Assembly (NCBI GenBank): GCA_030248135.1 | Contig: JASANC010004083.1 | Location: forward strand, 1-64,000 | DNA length: 64,000 nucleotides | Source: Theristus sp. LFF4_11 | Lineage: Eukaryota; Nematoda; Chromadorea; Monhysterida; Xyalidae | Reading direction: 5' to 3' | In this document: in pieces, positions 14,501 through 23,070 of the stretch | Position numbering within the stretch: position 1 is the stretch's first letter | Layout: each line of letters starts with the position of its first letter | Position numbers and translations under genes: made by a program | Notes under the pieces: generated by a model | Database searches by the model: none | The model's input: only the letters and a program-made list of their open reading frames with translations | What the model was told of the DNA's origin: nothing

Positions 14501-14861
14501 TAGTCATCTGTAATTCTCTTTGAAACAAATACGTCCCCATTACAAAAATCTAAACGGAAAATGGGCTTTTTTCAGTGGCCCACTACACCAGTGCGATATC
14601 TACCAGAGTAAAACGGCCGGCTCACTGCTGAAACAGATGCTGACCCTCGGCTCCTCTAAACCGTGGCCAGAGGCAATGACCCTGCTCACGGGGCAGCCGC
14701 TGATGAGCTCCGAGCCACTTGTGGAGTACTTCAAGCCGTTGCTGGAGTTCCTGGCCGAAGAAAACGCGAAACACCAGGACTGCTTCGGATGGGGCTACGT
14801 GTGGCCGGAGTATTATGAGTTGGCCGAGCCGAGATGTCCGGTGGACTTGGGCGACTTTTGA
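2572..14861 (+). CDS. ACE: Two-domain secreted angiotensin-converting enzyme-like dipeptidyl carboxypeptidase (M2)
   Basis: Exons: 2572-2631, 3075-3218, 3386-3466, 3549-3656, 4024-4167, 4817-4935, 5201-5290, 5563-5737, 5854-5967, 6108-6305, 7330-7481, 7709-7882, 8090-8324, 8660-8797, 9406-9567, 9788-9906, 10176-10294, 10908-11098, 11344-11446, 11796-11995, 12266-12355, 12611-12716, 12982-13118, 13476-13575, 13916-14096, 14576-14861; 3726 nt, 1241 aa. Exon 1 is a signal peptide. Domain 1 has HEMGH at residues 377-381 with ligand Glu405; domain 2 has HEMGH at 983-987 with Glu1011, both with the family's 24-residue spacing. Both keep MW-x-Q, a GAK(F/Y)HV lysine and YIRYF. Exon 14 runs in phase into exon 15, so the halves form one protein, as in vertebrate somatic ACE. 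No C-terminal membrane segment follows, so the product should be secreted. Domain 2 has Tyr953 where domain 1 has His349 in the CHASAW motif. The introns after exons 20 and 23 appear to start with GC; after exon 20 a GT site 9 nt downstream would add three residues. Confidence 0.93.
4229..4460 (+). repeat. Degenerate copy of the TA-flanked GTATGGCCGAATAAA MITE
   Basis: The start GCAGTATGGCCGAATAAAT matches the terminal repeat of the better copies at 17803-18067 and 38158-38424. The interior (CAGTCGCGAACTAAGAATTG) is a diverged form of their core. The right terminal repeat is not recognisable, so the copy is old or truncated. It lies in the intron between ACE exons 5 and 6. Confidence 0.4.
6201..6215 (+). 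other. HEMGH zinc-binding motif of ACE domain 1
   Basis: The codons read His-Glu-Met-Gly-His inside exon 10. This is the HExxH gluzincin signature. The third zinc ligand is the Glu of FHEAIGD 24 residues after the second His. The equivalent motif of domain 2 lies in exon 22 (12611-12716), with its third ligand across the next intron in exon 23. Confidence 0.97.
6424..6703 (+). repeat. Interstitial telomere-type array, (GCCTAA)n with variant blocks
   Basis: A run of GCCTAA hexamers, complement of TTAGGC, fills about 280 bp of the intron between ACE exons 10 and 11. Units are ordered in blocks: CCTAAG, then CCCAAG, then CCAAAG, then CCTAAG again, so variants spread locally. TTAGGC is the canonical nematode telomere unit. 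The array directly abuts a 222-bp satellite. Confidence 0.85.
6702..7277 (+). repeat. 222-bp tandem repeat, about 2.6 copies
   Basis: Units begin TACAAGTTCGCTGTTTGCGG near 6704, 6926 and 7148 and are nearly identical; one visible difference is AGAACTGCC versus AGAAATGCC. The third unit is cut off after AGTCTGGGCAAAA. The array starts exactly where the telomere-type hexamers stop and ends 50 bp before ACE exon 11. No coding function is evident. Confidence 0.9.
8940..9196 (-). repeat. Truncated copy of the CCGTAAAGACTTGCACATAAGG MITE
   Basis: Read on the minus strand, this matches the complete element at 48895-49158: CTTGCACATAAGGTCTCCTT, then a TTTGAAAAT region, then ACAACCTTAT, then GGTGGGATTTC. 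The distal terminal repeat is missing. It lies in the intron joining the two ACE halves and sits 22 bp from the next MITE. Confidence 0.6.
9219..9368. mobile_element. TA-flanked MITE with CAGTCGAACTCTAAATTATG ends
   Basis: Terminal inverted repeats of about 26 bp (CAGTCGAGCTCTAAATTATG / complement of CATAATTTAGAGTTCGACTG) flank an internal palindrome with CTTTCTGTG and GCACAGAAAG. TA dinucleotides at both edges are consistent with a Tc1/mariner-type target duplication. Relatives lie at 25354-25512 and 34588-34725, with degraded copies near 14387-14490 and 26937-27094. Confidence 0.75.
10712..10899 (+). mobile_element. tRNA-derived SINE, copy 1
   Basis: The head (CCCTCG...CGAGGGG) folds like a tRNA acceptor stem and carries A-box-like TGGCCTGGTGGTAGTGCG and B-box-like GGGATCGAGCCCC; the loop CTCCAAT would give a tryptophan-type CCA anticodon. 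A non-tRNA body (GACAGAAAA, CTCGACGGCTTTCTG, CCCTGGCTAAAAA) and an A-rich tail follow. The same body occurs at 39164-39413, in the split copy at 15893/20060 and as a fragment near 60280. The tail ends within about 10 bp of the ACE exon 18 acceptor. Confidence 0.8.
12795..12886 (+). repeat. Second interstitial telomere-type (GCCTAA)n block
   Basis: About 90 bp of degenerate GCCTAA units lie in the intron between ACE exons 22 and 23, that is, next to the zinc-motif exon of domain 2. The first block lies next to the zinc-motif exon of domain 1, but the two introns are not at the same codon. Confidence 0.75.
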
Positions 14862-15634
14862 TTGAATCAAGTGGAATATGCGTGACATCGTTGAGAAAAC
14901 AGTGGACAATATGTGGGGAATCGCCAACCTTTGGAAATTCTGCCCCCCCCCTCCCGTCCCAATCAACGTCCCTAAAAATTTGTTTCTCCAGAAAGGTAAT
15001 CGTCCCATGCATTGCTTGTTCATTGCTTGTTGCCAAAGATGTAACTTCCCACTGTTTTCTCAGTGCACCCTACACAGTTGCAAATGCACCGAAATGATCA
15101 TACATTTTTATTCGCATTTTCACAGGTTTTTTGGCAAAACCTTGGCATGGAAAGTTGCAACAAAGAACATCCAAGGAACAATGTTTTTTTTGGCAGAACC
15201 TTATGAAAAGGCCAGAAATGTTTTGATCGTTTCTCAATGGACATGTGCAGTGGATCACTGAATGGTGAAATTTAGTGTACATTATGGTATTTCCCGTCTT
15301 ATCAGGGTGTTGCAAAACATGTGCACTGTGATATTTCTTACTCCAGAGCTCAATCAAAATTGAACGAACAATCAACTTTTATTCCAGCAGAACTATACAA
15401 TTATGAACATGTGAACAGAATGATGCGGAAAAATAAACAAGAACCCGTTTTTCCTCGGTTTGGCAATGACCAAAATGCATTCAGACCCGATAAAGAGATC
15501 AAAATTTCAATCGAACCAATCACAAAACCATAAAAAAACATCAACAAAAGTGAATCAAAGTGTGCCAGTTCACAAACGACCTGAAATCACAGCCTGCACC
15601 TGATTTTACGACAACAAACAAACAAAAAAATCAA
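14862..15634. other. Convergent 3' intergenic region
   Basis: This interval separates the stop codon of the ACE-like gene (+) from that of the C-type lectin gene (-) and should contain both 3' UTRs. AATAAA at about 15432 (+) is a possible polyadenylation signal. A C-run at 14943-14950 is the only other noticeable feature. I see no exon. Confidence 0.5.
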
Positions 15635-18600
15635 TCACTCAATCGGTGTGAGCTCGATTTCGCACAGAAATCCGATCACATAACGAAGACTCGAACAGGG
15701 CCGATCATTGAGTCCTAAAAACGGTGAAAAAAGTCCCAGAGTCCAATTCAACATGCAGAACAGCGAAACGTGTAAAACATGAAAACTGTAGTTGCACTGC
15801 ACTCGGTGAAACACCGAAACCAGTTTGTCAAAAAGATGAGCTCAACAAAAAAATTATGGTCAAAAACCGAACGAACGAATGAACAAACGACACGTTTTCA
15901 GTCAACAGGACTAATCCAGAAACGCGCACAGAAAGCCGTCAATCGAGGATTCTTTATTGTTATTAAGAGACCGTCCGGAACCAGGTGTAACATTTTGTCC
16001 CCTGACGAAAAATAGATTTTGCTCAAATTTGATATGGAGGTACCCCTAGATCCCACTAAAAAAATCCGCATCGATTTTGCCAAGAAACCCTTCTGGTGTG
16101 GCGCTACAGGGCTCAAAAGTTGGGTAGGTCGAGAAAAAAATGCATTTTTTGCGTCGTACGAAATATGACCTTCTAGCGCTACACAGAAACATTGTTGCAT
16201 ATAAGTGTTAATACGAAAAATGTAGTATTTTGCAAGGGCTTTCACGTGGTGTATTTATTTTTTCTTTATTTTTTTTGAAGCGCATAATATAACATTCTTA
16301 CAAACAAAATTGTCAAAAAAAATTAAAAAAAATTTTTGCCAAAAATTTGGTTTTTTGCGTTTTATGCTTTAAATCTTTGTTTGACCAGAAAACTTTTTTT
16401 TACCATCGCATTCGCGGTAAAAAACTGGTCTAGAAAAGTTGTTTAAGAGCAAAAAGTAGTTTGAGGGAAATTTTTTATTTCAAATCCAAAATTATCATCG
16501 TTTTGAGTCATGCTCGTGGCTTCTTCAAATAGTCGCTTGTAACGTGCTAAGATCACATTTTTACACCCAGATGGCAATATGAAAAATGTAGTATTTTGCA
16601 AGGGCTTTCATGTGATGTATTTATTTTTTCTTTGAAGCGCATAATATAACATGCTTACAAACGAAATTGTTAAAAAATTAAAAAAAGTTTTGCCAAAAAC
16701 TTGATTTTAAACGTTTTATGCTTTAAAACTTTGTTTGACCAGAAAACTTTTTTCACCATCGCATTCGCCGTAAAAAACTGGTCTAGAAAAGTTGTTTAAG
16801 AGCAAAAAGTAGTTTGAGGGCAATTTTTTATTTCAAATCCAAAATTATCATCGTTTTGAGTCATGCTCGTGGCTTCTTCAAATAGTCTCTTGTAACGTGC
16901 TAAGATCACATTTTCACACCCAGATGACAACATGAAAAATGTAGTATTTTGCAAGTGCTTTCATGTGATGTATTTATTTTTTCTTTGGAGGGCATAATAT
17001 AACATGCTTACAAACGAAATTTTCAAAAAAATTTACATTTTTTGCCAAAAACTTGGTTTTAAGCGTTTTATGCTTCAAAATTTTGTTTGACCAGAAAACG
17101 TTTTTTACGATCGTATTCGCCGTAAAAAACTGGTCTAGAAAAGTTGTTTAAGAGCAAAAAGTAGTTTGAGGAAATTTTTTTATTTCAAATCGAAAATTAT
17201 TACGTTTTAACTCATGCTCGTGGCTTCTTCAAAAAGTCTCTTGTAACTTGCTAAGATTACATTTTCACACCCAGATGGCAATATGAAAAATGAACGGAAA
17301 AGGCGTGCAGAGGAACAAGAGAAGAAACGTCAAGAAGCCGAACAAAAACGTCTGCAAGACAAACTCGAGAAAAAGAAAAAATGCTGCTGAAACATCACGG
17401 GAAAAATGACTCTCTAAGCACAACAAGGGATACAGGATACAATAGTGGTTTTGTGACAGCAACTGATAGTTCTGTTTTAGTATTATTTCTAAAACTATTT
17501 TGTTCAAAACAATATTTTTTTTATTCAGTTGAAACCTGATTTGACACATCATTAAATTTGGTTACACTTTGGTTTTTTTCAAAGTAAAGAACATGAGTTT
17601 TTTGCATTATTTTAGTTTATGCCGAATTCACCGTTTGCTTGGTAAAAGTAAGAGCCATCTAATCCGCATGAAATCCCTTTTAAAATGCTACAAATTTTGC
17701 ATTGATATCTGGCCTGAAAATGTTATCTTGGCACGTCACAAAACTTTTTTGAAGAAACCACGAAAATGGCTCAAAACAATGACAAATTGTTGATTCAAAA
17801 TACAGTATGGCCGAATAAATGAGGCAGTCCATCAAGGCGGGATCAGCCGCAGACTAGGAGTTGTTTTTTTCAAAAAAGCCAACGTAATTCCCAATCATGT
17901 GTGCAAGGGATAAAGAATGAACAGAATAGCGCGAATAATCCATTAGTTTAAAAACACGCGTCAAATTTGGCACACAATTCAGTTTCTGAAGGTCGTTTTT
18001 CTTTCATTCAAAATTCGCGCGCTCCTTGCACCCTGAAAAAAGCAGCCATGTTTAACCGGCCATACCGTAAAAACTTTGCATCGAACTAATTTCTGCTCTT
18101 AAACAACTCTTCTAAACCAGTTTTTACGGGGACAGGGTAGTAAAATTATCTAATTTTTACCCATTTTTTTGTTTTTAACAGTGTCATACTATGTACTAAA
18201 AACCAATATTTTATCAACAAAAAAATTCAATTTTTTTGACAGTTTTGTTTGTAAGCATGTTATATTATGCGCTTCAAAGAAAAAATAAATACATATCATG
18301 AAAGCCCTTGCAAAATACTACATTTTTCATATTGCCATCTGGGTGTGAAAATGTGATCTTAGCAAGTTACAGGAGACTTTTTGAAGAAGCCACGAGCATG
18401 ACTTAAAACGTAATAATTTTCGATTTGAAATAAAAAAAATTCCCTCAAACTACTTTTTGCTCTTAAACAACTTTTCTAGACCAGTTTTTCACGGAGAATA
18501 CGATCGTAAGAAAAGGTTTCTGGTCAAACAAAGTTTTGAAGCATAAAACGCTTAAAACCAAGTTTTTAGCAAAAACAATTCAATTTTTTTTGACAGTTTC

Positions 18601-21600
18601 GTTTGTAAGCATGTTATATTATGCGCTCCAAAGAAAAAATAAATACATCACATAAAAGCCCTTGCAAAATACTACATTTTTCATATTGTCATCTGGGTGT
18701 GAAAATGTGATCTTAGCACGTTACAAGAGACTATTTGAAGAAGCCACGAGCATGACTCAAAACGATGATAATTTTGGATTTGAAATAAAAAATTGCCCTC
18801 AAACTACTTTTTGCTCTTAAACAACTTTTCTAGACCAGTTTTTTACGGCGAATGCGATGGTAAAAAAAGTTTTCTGGTCAAACAAAGTTTTAAAGCATAA
18901 AACGTTTAAAACCAAGTTTTTGGCAAAACCTTTTTTAATTTTTTTTGACAATTTCGTTTGTAAGCATGTTATATTATGCGCTTCAAAGGAAAAATAAATA
19001 CATCACATGAAAGCCCTTGCAAAATACTACATTTTTCATATTGCCATCTGGGTGTAAAAATGTGATCTTAGCACGTTACAAGAGACTATTTGAAGAAGCC
19101 ACGAGCATGACTCAAAACGATGATAATTTTGGATTTGAAATAAAAAATTGCCCTCAAACTACTTTTTGCTCTTAAACAACTTTTCTGAACCAGTTTTTTA
19201 CGGCGAATGCGATGGTGAAAAAAAGTTTTCTGGTCAAACAAAGTTTTAAAGCATAAACCGCAAAAAACCAAGTTGTTGGCAAATTTTTTTTAATTTTTTT
19301 GACAGTTTCGTTTGCAAGCATGTTATATTATGCGCTTCAAAGAAAAAATAAATACATCACATGAAAGCCCTTGCAAAATACTACATTTTTCATATTGCCA
19401 TCTGGGTGTGAAAATGTGATCTTAGCACGTTACAAGAGACTATTTGAAGAAGCCACGAGCATGACTCAAAACGATGATAATTTTGGATTTGAAATAAAAA
19501 ATTGCCCTCAAACTACTTTTTGCTCTTAAACAACTTTTCTAGACCAGTTTTTTACGGCGAATGCGATGGTAAAAAAAGTTTTCTGGTCAAACAAAGTTTT
19601 AAAGCATAAAACGCAAAAAACCAAATTTTTGGCAAAATTTTTTTTAAATTTTTTTTGACAATTTTGTTTGTAAGAATGTTATATTATGCGCTTCAAAAAA
19701 AATAAATACACCACGTGAAAGCCCTTGCAAAATACTACTTTTTTCAAATTAACACTAATATGCAACAACGTTTCTGTGTTGCGCTAGAAGGTCATATTTC
19801 GCGCGACGCAAAAAATGCATTTTTTTCTCGACCTACCCTACTTTTGAGCCCTGTAGCGCCACACCAGAAGGCTTTCTCGGCAAAATCGATGCGGATTTTT
19901 CTTAGTGGGATCTAGGGGTAGCTCCATATCAAATTTGAGCAAAATCTATTTTTCATCAGGGGACACTCATTACCAAAATGTTACACCTGGTTCCGGACGG
20001 TCTCTTAAGTGCCTTTTATACACCCCTCACCGGGACTCGACCCCCAAGCGCACGGACAAAGCAACGAGAAAGACCCAGAACAAAGCCTTCGACCAAAAGT
20101 TTCACAGCCACCAGACCAGACGCACCCAACTCGTTCACACCAAGCATCGGCACCCGTAGACTGGCGCAGTTCTCTCCTTGAAACGTGTCCGGATTCTTGT
20201 AGTCATTCGGTTCGCCCGCATTCCACAATGAGTCGAGCGCGCGGAATTCCAGCGGAATTCCACTGACGTCACCATTACTGCTGTCAATATCGATGTCGAT
20301 GTCAATGTTTTCAACCGTATCTGAAACAGAAGTTATTTTTTTGATTGCCCGACCACGCATTCTTCTCAGGTTGAGGAGTGTTGTAATCGAATCGGGCACG
20401 CTGATCGGCTGAATCTAGATTAATTGAGTTACAATGATAAATCAGCTGGATAATTCCAGTTGTTCTTCTGTTTTATAACACACAGCTAGGGCTATAGCTG
20501 ACTATGGTCCGTTTATACCTGACGTATGCGCATACGGCACACGCCACGTCACGTCAGGTCTCGTGTTATTGGCATGCTACCGTTCATAGCTGACGTGCAA
20601 CGACGTACGTCGACGGACGTCTGCATACGTCAGGTATATGTTCCAGCACCAGCAAGCATAAACCTATTACACATGCACACGCGCACAAGTCTGTAGTGTG
20701 TTTTATCACCACAAAAAAAACTCAATACAAAAAGTGCACAATTTTTTTTCAAAATTACCTTCAAAATAAACAACGAATAAAAAACTTTCGGTGCTTTTTG
20801 CTAACCAAAATCGACAGCACTGCTCGTCCACCGCCAGCCGCCGCGTGGCTCCACGCTACGTCGCGGTTGTGCAAGCCCGACCAGCCACTGCGGCGGGTCA
20901 GGGGAACGCTGGAACAGCGAGTCCGCTGCGGGCATGATTGAAATCTGGAAAAGAGTTTTGCGATTTTATTTGTTTGGATTTGGAATTTATTAGGATTGAC
21001 AAGCAACACTCGGCAGTCAGGTCAATAATGTTTTTTTTAGCTGAAGCGGAACACATATGAAACAGCAGGGTTAGGGACTTCTTCAAACAAAAATTTCGTT
21101 TTTTTTAAATTCGAATGAGAGCTGTTAAAAAAAACAACACATCTACTTCGTCTTCAAAAATCAAAAAAACTGAACGACACAACGCACATCGCCGTAAACG
21201 TCGCGCAGATACTCGCTGATTGCGTTCAGTTTAGCTTCGGTTTGCACGAATGCAAGATGGCCGACCAATTGGTGTGCAGGTGAGCTTTCATCTTCTTCTG
21301 GCAACTGGATCAGCTGACGACATGCCTGAATTTTCAAGAGAAAAAAGCAACTTTTTTAATTTTTGTACTTTTGTAATCCAGCAGTCTAGAATGGCTACAG
21401 ATAGGGCACTCTGTTCTGTCACAGACACAGTGTTGCTCATAAACAAACACACAGGCACACAACATTGACGACAATACAGCAACGAGCTTGTCAAGCCAAT
21501 GTGTGCCTGTGTGTTTGACCAACAGACTTTAGCCATACAGAAAACGAATGCAAGCGCAGCGCGTTGATTGGCTACTGTAGAAGCGATTACACAATGAACA

Positions 21601-22644
21601 CCAATCAATTTTCCAAAGAACTTCAAAGTTCTATCGAGAAGTTGAGCAAAGCCGAGCAGCAGCGACATCAAACAAACCTAGAAATATAAAACCCCAAAAA
21701 CGAATTTCTTGTAAAAGTCCTTTCGTGCCTGTTGCGCTTCGGACCAAGTTCGCCGCTGCGGTATCAGAAAGATACACGACGGACGATTCGAATTGATTTC
21801 ATTCGACTGAGACGCGTCACTGGATTGATCATCGGAATTCAGCTGGCCGCTGATCGACAACGACGAATACAACGAGTTTATGGCGTTGCAGTCTGCATTG
21901 AAAAGACGGCGGAGTTTTTTTGGAATTTTTTTGACTGAAGGAGGTGTGTTTGATTCATACCGGTGCGACAGCGTGGTGGAGCACGTTTGTGCTAACCAAC
22001 CAAAACCAGCATTCGCACACCACACTCCAGCTATAGCACACTGTCACAGAGCCACAAATTCGAATAAATAAGAACCAGAAGGGATCATTTTCCCGAGAAA
22101 CCTTGAGCGGAACTGTCTAGGACAGTAACATTGAAAGATTGGATCGCAATTTTGTAAAACTCCAATGCGGAATGCCAACAAGTACAACCTGGTGGCTGCG
22201 CTTTGGTGCAGCAAACGAACACAAGTATGAGGTAGCGACACAACATCGCCAGACAGCCGCACATATTTTGGTTTTGTGCACAAAATGGCGGAATTGTAAA
22301 GATCGGCAAAATATTGAAACTCGGGTCTTCAATTCGATCTTGCGCTGAAAAGAATTATCACTGAAAGTTTTCTTCTGAAAGATTGACAAAATTCTGAGAA
22401 AACCAATTTTTATTTCGTGTGCCGAATTTTTCCAAAAACTCTTTTAGCAATAAAAAATGCAACAAAAGAAAAAGCAACCAAAGCGCTTGACACATAAATG
22501 CTGCAAGCTGCATAAGACGACATGAAAAATCCACGACCATTCACGAAATTCGATGCGTTGTTTTATTTGAAGCAAACCATCTGCCATGATTGTTTTCAGC
22601 AGAAATAAATATGAACCGATGTGAAACAGAGGTACAGACAACAT
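15635..22644 (-). CDS. Secreted C-type lectin-domain protein
   Basis: Exons (minus): 22578-22644 (start uncertain), 21729-21892, 21188-21325, 20806-20944, 20141-20320, 15635-15714; 768 nt, about 255 aa. Family landmarks appear in order: TWSEAQQ|ACRQL across an intron, GHLAFV, QWLVGLAQP, GGWRW, LWNAGEPND with the EPN calcium/mannose-type motif, GENCASL, then LNDRPCSSLRYV and FLCE. The usual W of the WND motif is Leu. An acidic insert with IDIDIDID lies between GGWRW and the EPN motif. Exon 1 is a hydrophobic start (MLSVPLFHIGSYLFLL) ending in the right phase, but the leader is weak and another first exon is possible. The last intron spans 4.4 kb because of a SINE plus foldback insertion. The intron after WSEAQQ appears to begin with GC. 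The core is secure; the 5' end is not. Confidence 0.78.
15893..15966 (-). mobile_element. 3' half of a SINE split by the foldback element
   Basis: Read on the minus strand after TTAA, the sequence follows the SINE body: TCGATTGACGGCTTTCTGTG and a TTAGTCCTG equivalent of TAGCCCTGG. The 5' half lies 4 kb away at 20005-20060. The two halves rejoin at TTAA, matching the TTTAATGACAG stretch of the intact copies. Confidence 0.7.
15963..20008. mobile_element. 4-kb foldback transposon with TTAA target sites
   Basis: The ends are complementary (TTAAGAGACCGTCCGGAACC and GGTTCCGGACGGTCTCTTAA). About 300 bp of unique terminal sequence on each side is followed by roughly 350-bp subrepeats in head-to-tail order: about three on the left (16.2-17.3 kb) and four or more on the right (18.2-19.7 kb), in opposite orientation. 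Each contains TGTAGTATTTTGCAAGGGC, CATAATATAACATGCTTAC and GGTCTAGAAAAGTTGTTTAA. TTAA at each edge and the split SINE show TTAA insertion, as in piggyBac-type elements. No transposase frame remains; the centre holds unique sequence and a nested MITE. Confidence 0.88.
17803..18067 (+). mobile_element. Nested TA-flanked MITE, CAGTATGGCCG family
   Basis: 265 bp with ends CAGTATGGCCG / CGGCCATACCG, flanked by TA on both sides, in the centre of the foldback element. Two similar elements of 267 and 258 bp lie at 38158-38424 and 42080-42337. Shared core: AGGCAGTCCATCAAGGCGGG and GAATTTTGAATGAAAG. It has no coding capacity. Confidence 0.85.
20005..20060 (-). mobile_element. 5' fragment of the split SINE
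   Basis: On the minus strand this reads GGGGGTCGAGTCCCGGTGAG followed by GGGTGTATAAAAGGCAC and TTAA. That is the B-box and post-tRNA junction of the SINE seen at 10712 and 39164. The A-box part is missing, so the copy was 5'-truncated before or after the foldback insertion. Confidence 0.7.
20508..20642. repeat. ACGT-rich palindromic element
   Basis: The block contains repeated TGACGT/ACGTCA motifs and the palindrome GTATGCGCATAC, bounded by CGTTTATACCTGACGTATGC and GCATACGTCAGGTATATG in inverted orientation. A related copy starts at 28493 (CGTTCATACTGACGTGTGCG). It lies in the C-type lectin gene, between exons 4 and 5, and looks like another short inverted-repeat element. Confidence 0.55.
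21440..21525. repeat. Hairpin of the ACACAGGCACAC family
   Basis: AACAAACACACAGGCACACA and TGTGTGCCTGTGTGTTTG are complementary and about 40 bp apart. The same pair, or CAAACACACTGGCACA and its complement, recurs at about 8460-8515, 9628-9700, 23870-23955, 27640-27700, 51537-51613 and 53955-54020, always in introns. Confidence 0.6.
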
Positions 22645-23070
22645 AGCCCAGATCAGACGGGATAACTTTGGTCAACAGGTTAATTTGGCACATTTTACAA
22701 CTAACTGGAAGTTTTGTATGAACAACCCGTCACATCACAACAAAAGTGCACTGCAGTTGAAGTCCAGATAAAATCAAACTTCAAAATACTGCAAGAGCAA
22801 GTTACACACAAACTGGCATTTGAATCTGACATGCTGATTGAATAGGAAGTTGCATGAACCACCGGCATTAAAAATCTGACATGCCGATTGGATACACCCA
22901 ACTGGTTGGACCAATCAGTAAGCGCGACCCAACTCCAAACCAGCCAATCAGCTGATTGCCCATAATTTCAATTGTACTTCAAAAATGAAAAAAAAGTTCA
23001 GAAAACATCTCTTCGGAAAAATGAACAGAACAAAACCAACCACAGCCCAATCACCAGTTTTCTCATAATT
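22645..23070. other. Spacer between the C-type lectin and GCC1-like genes
   Basis: Both genes run leftward, so this holds the GCC1-like 3' UTR and the lectin promoter. The GATTGG/CCAATCAG motifs near 22830-22960 (CCAATCAGCTGATTGCCCAT) match the interior of the TA-flanked MITE family, so much of the spacer is probably a degraded element. No exon seen. Confidence 0.45.

Noticed and set aside
9406..14861. Second ACE domain as a separate gene
   Set aside because: There is no signal peptide or plausible start just upstream, and exon 14 has no stop and joins exon 15 in phase.
15070..15375. Minus-strand 101-codon open frame after the ACE-like gene
   Set aside because: No similarity, no splice sites and no codon pattern; it lies in the convergent 3' region.
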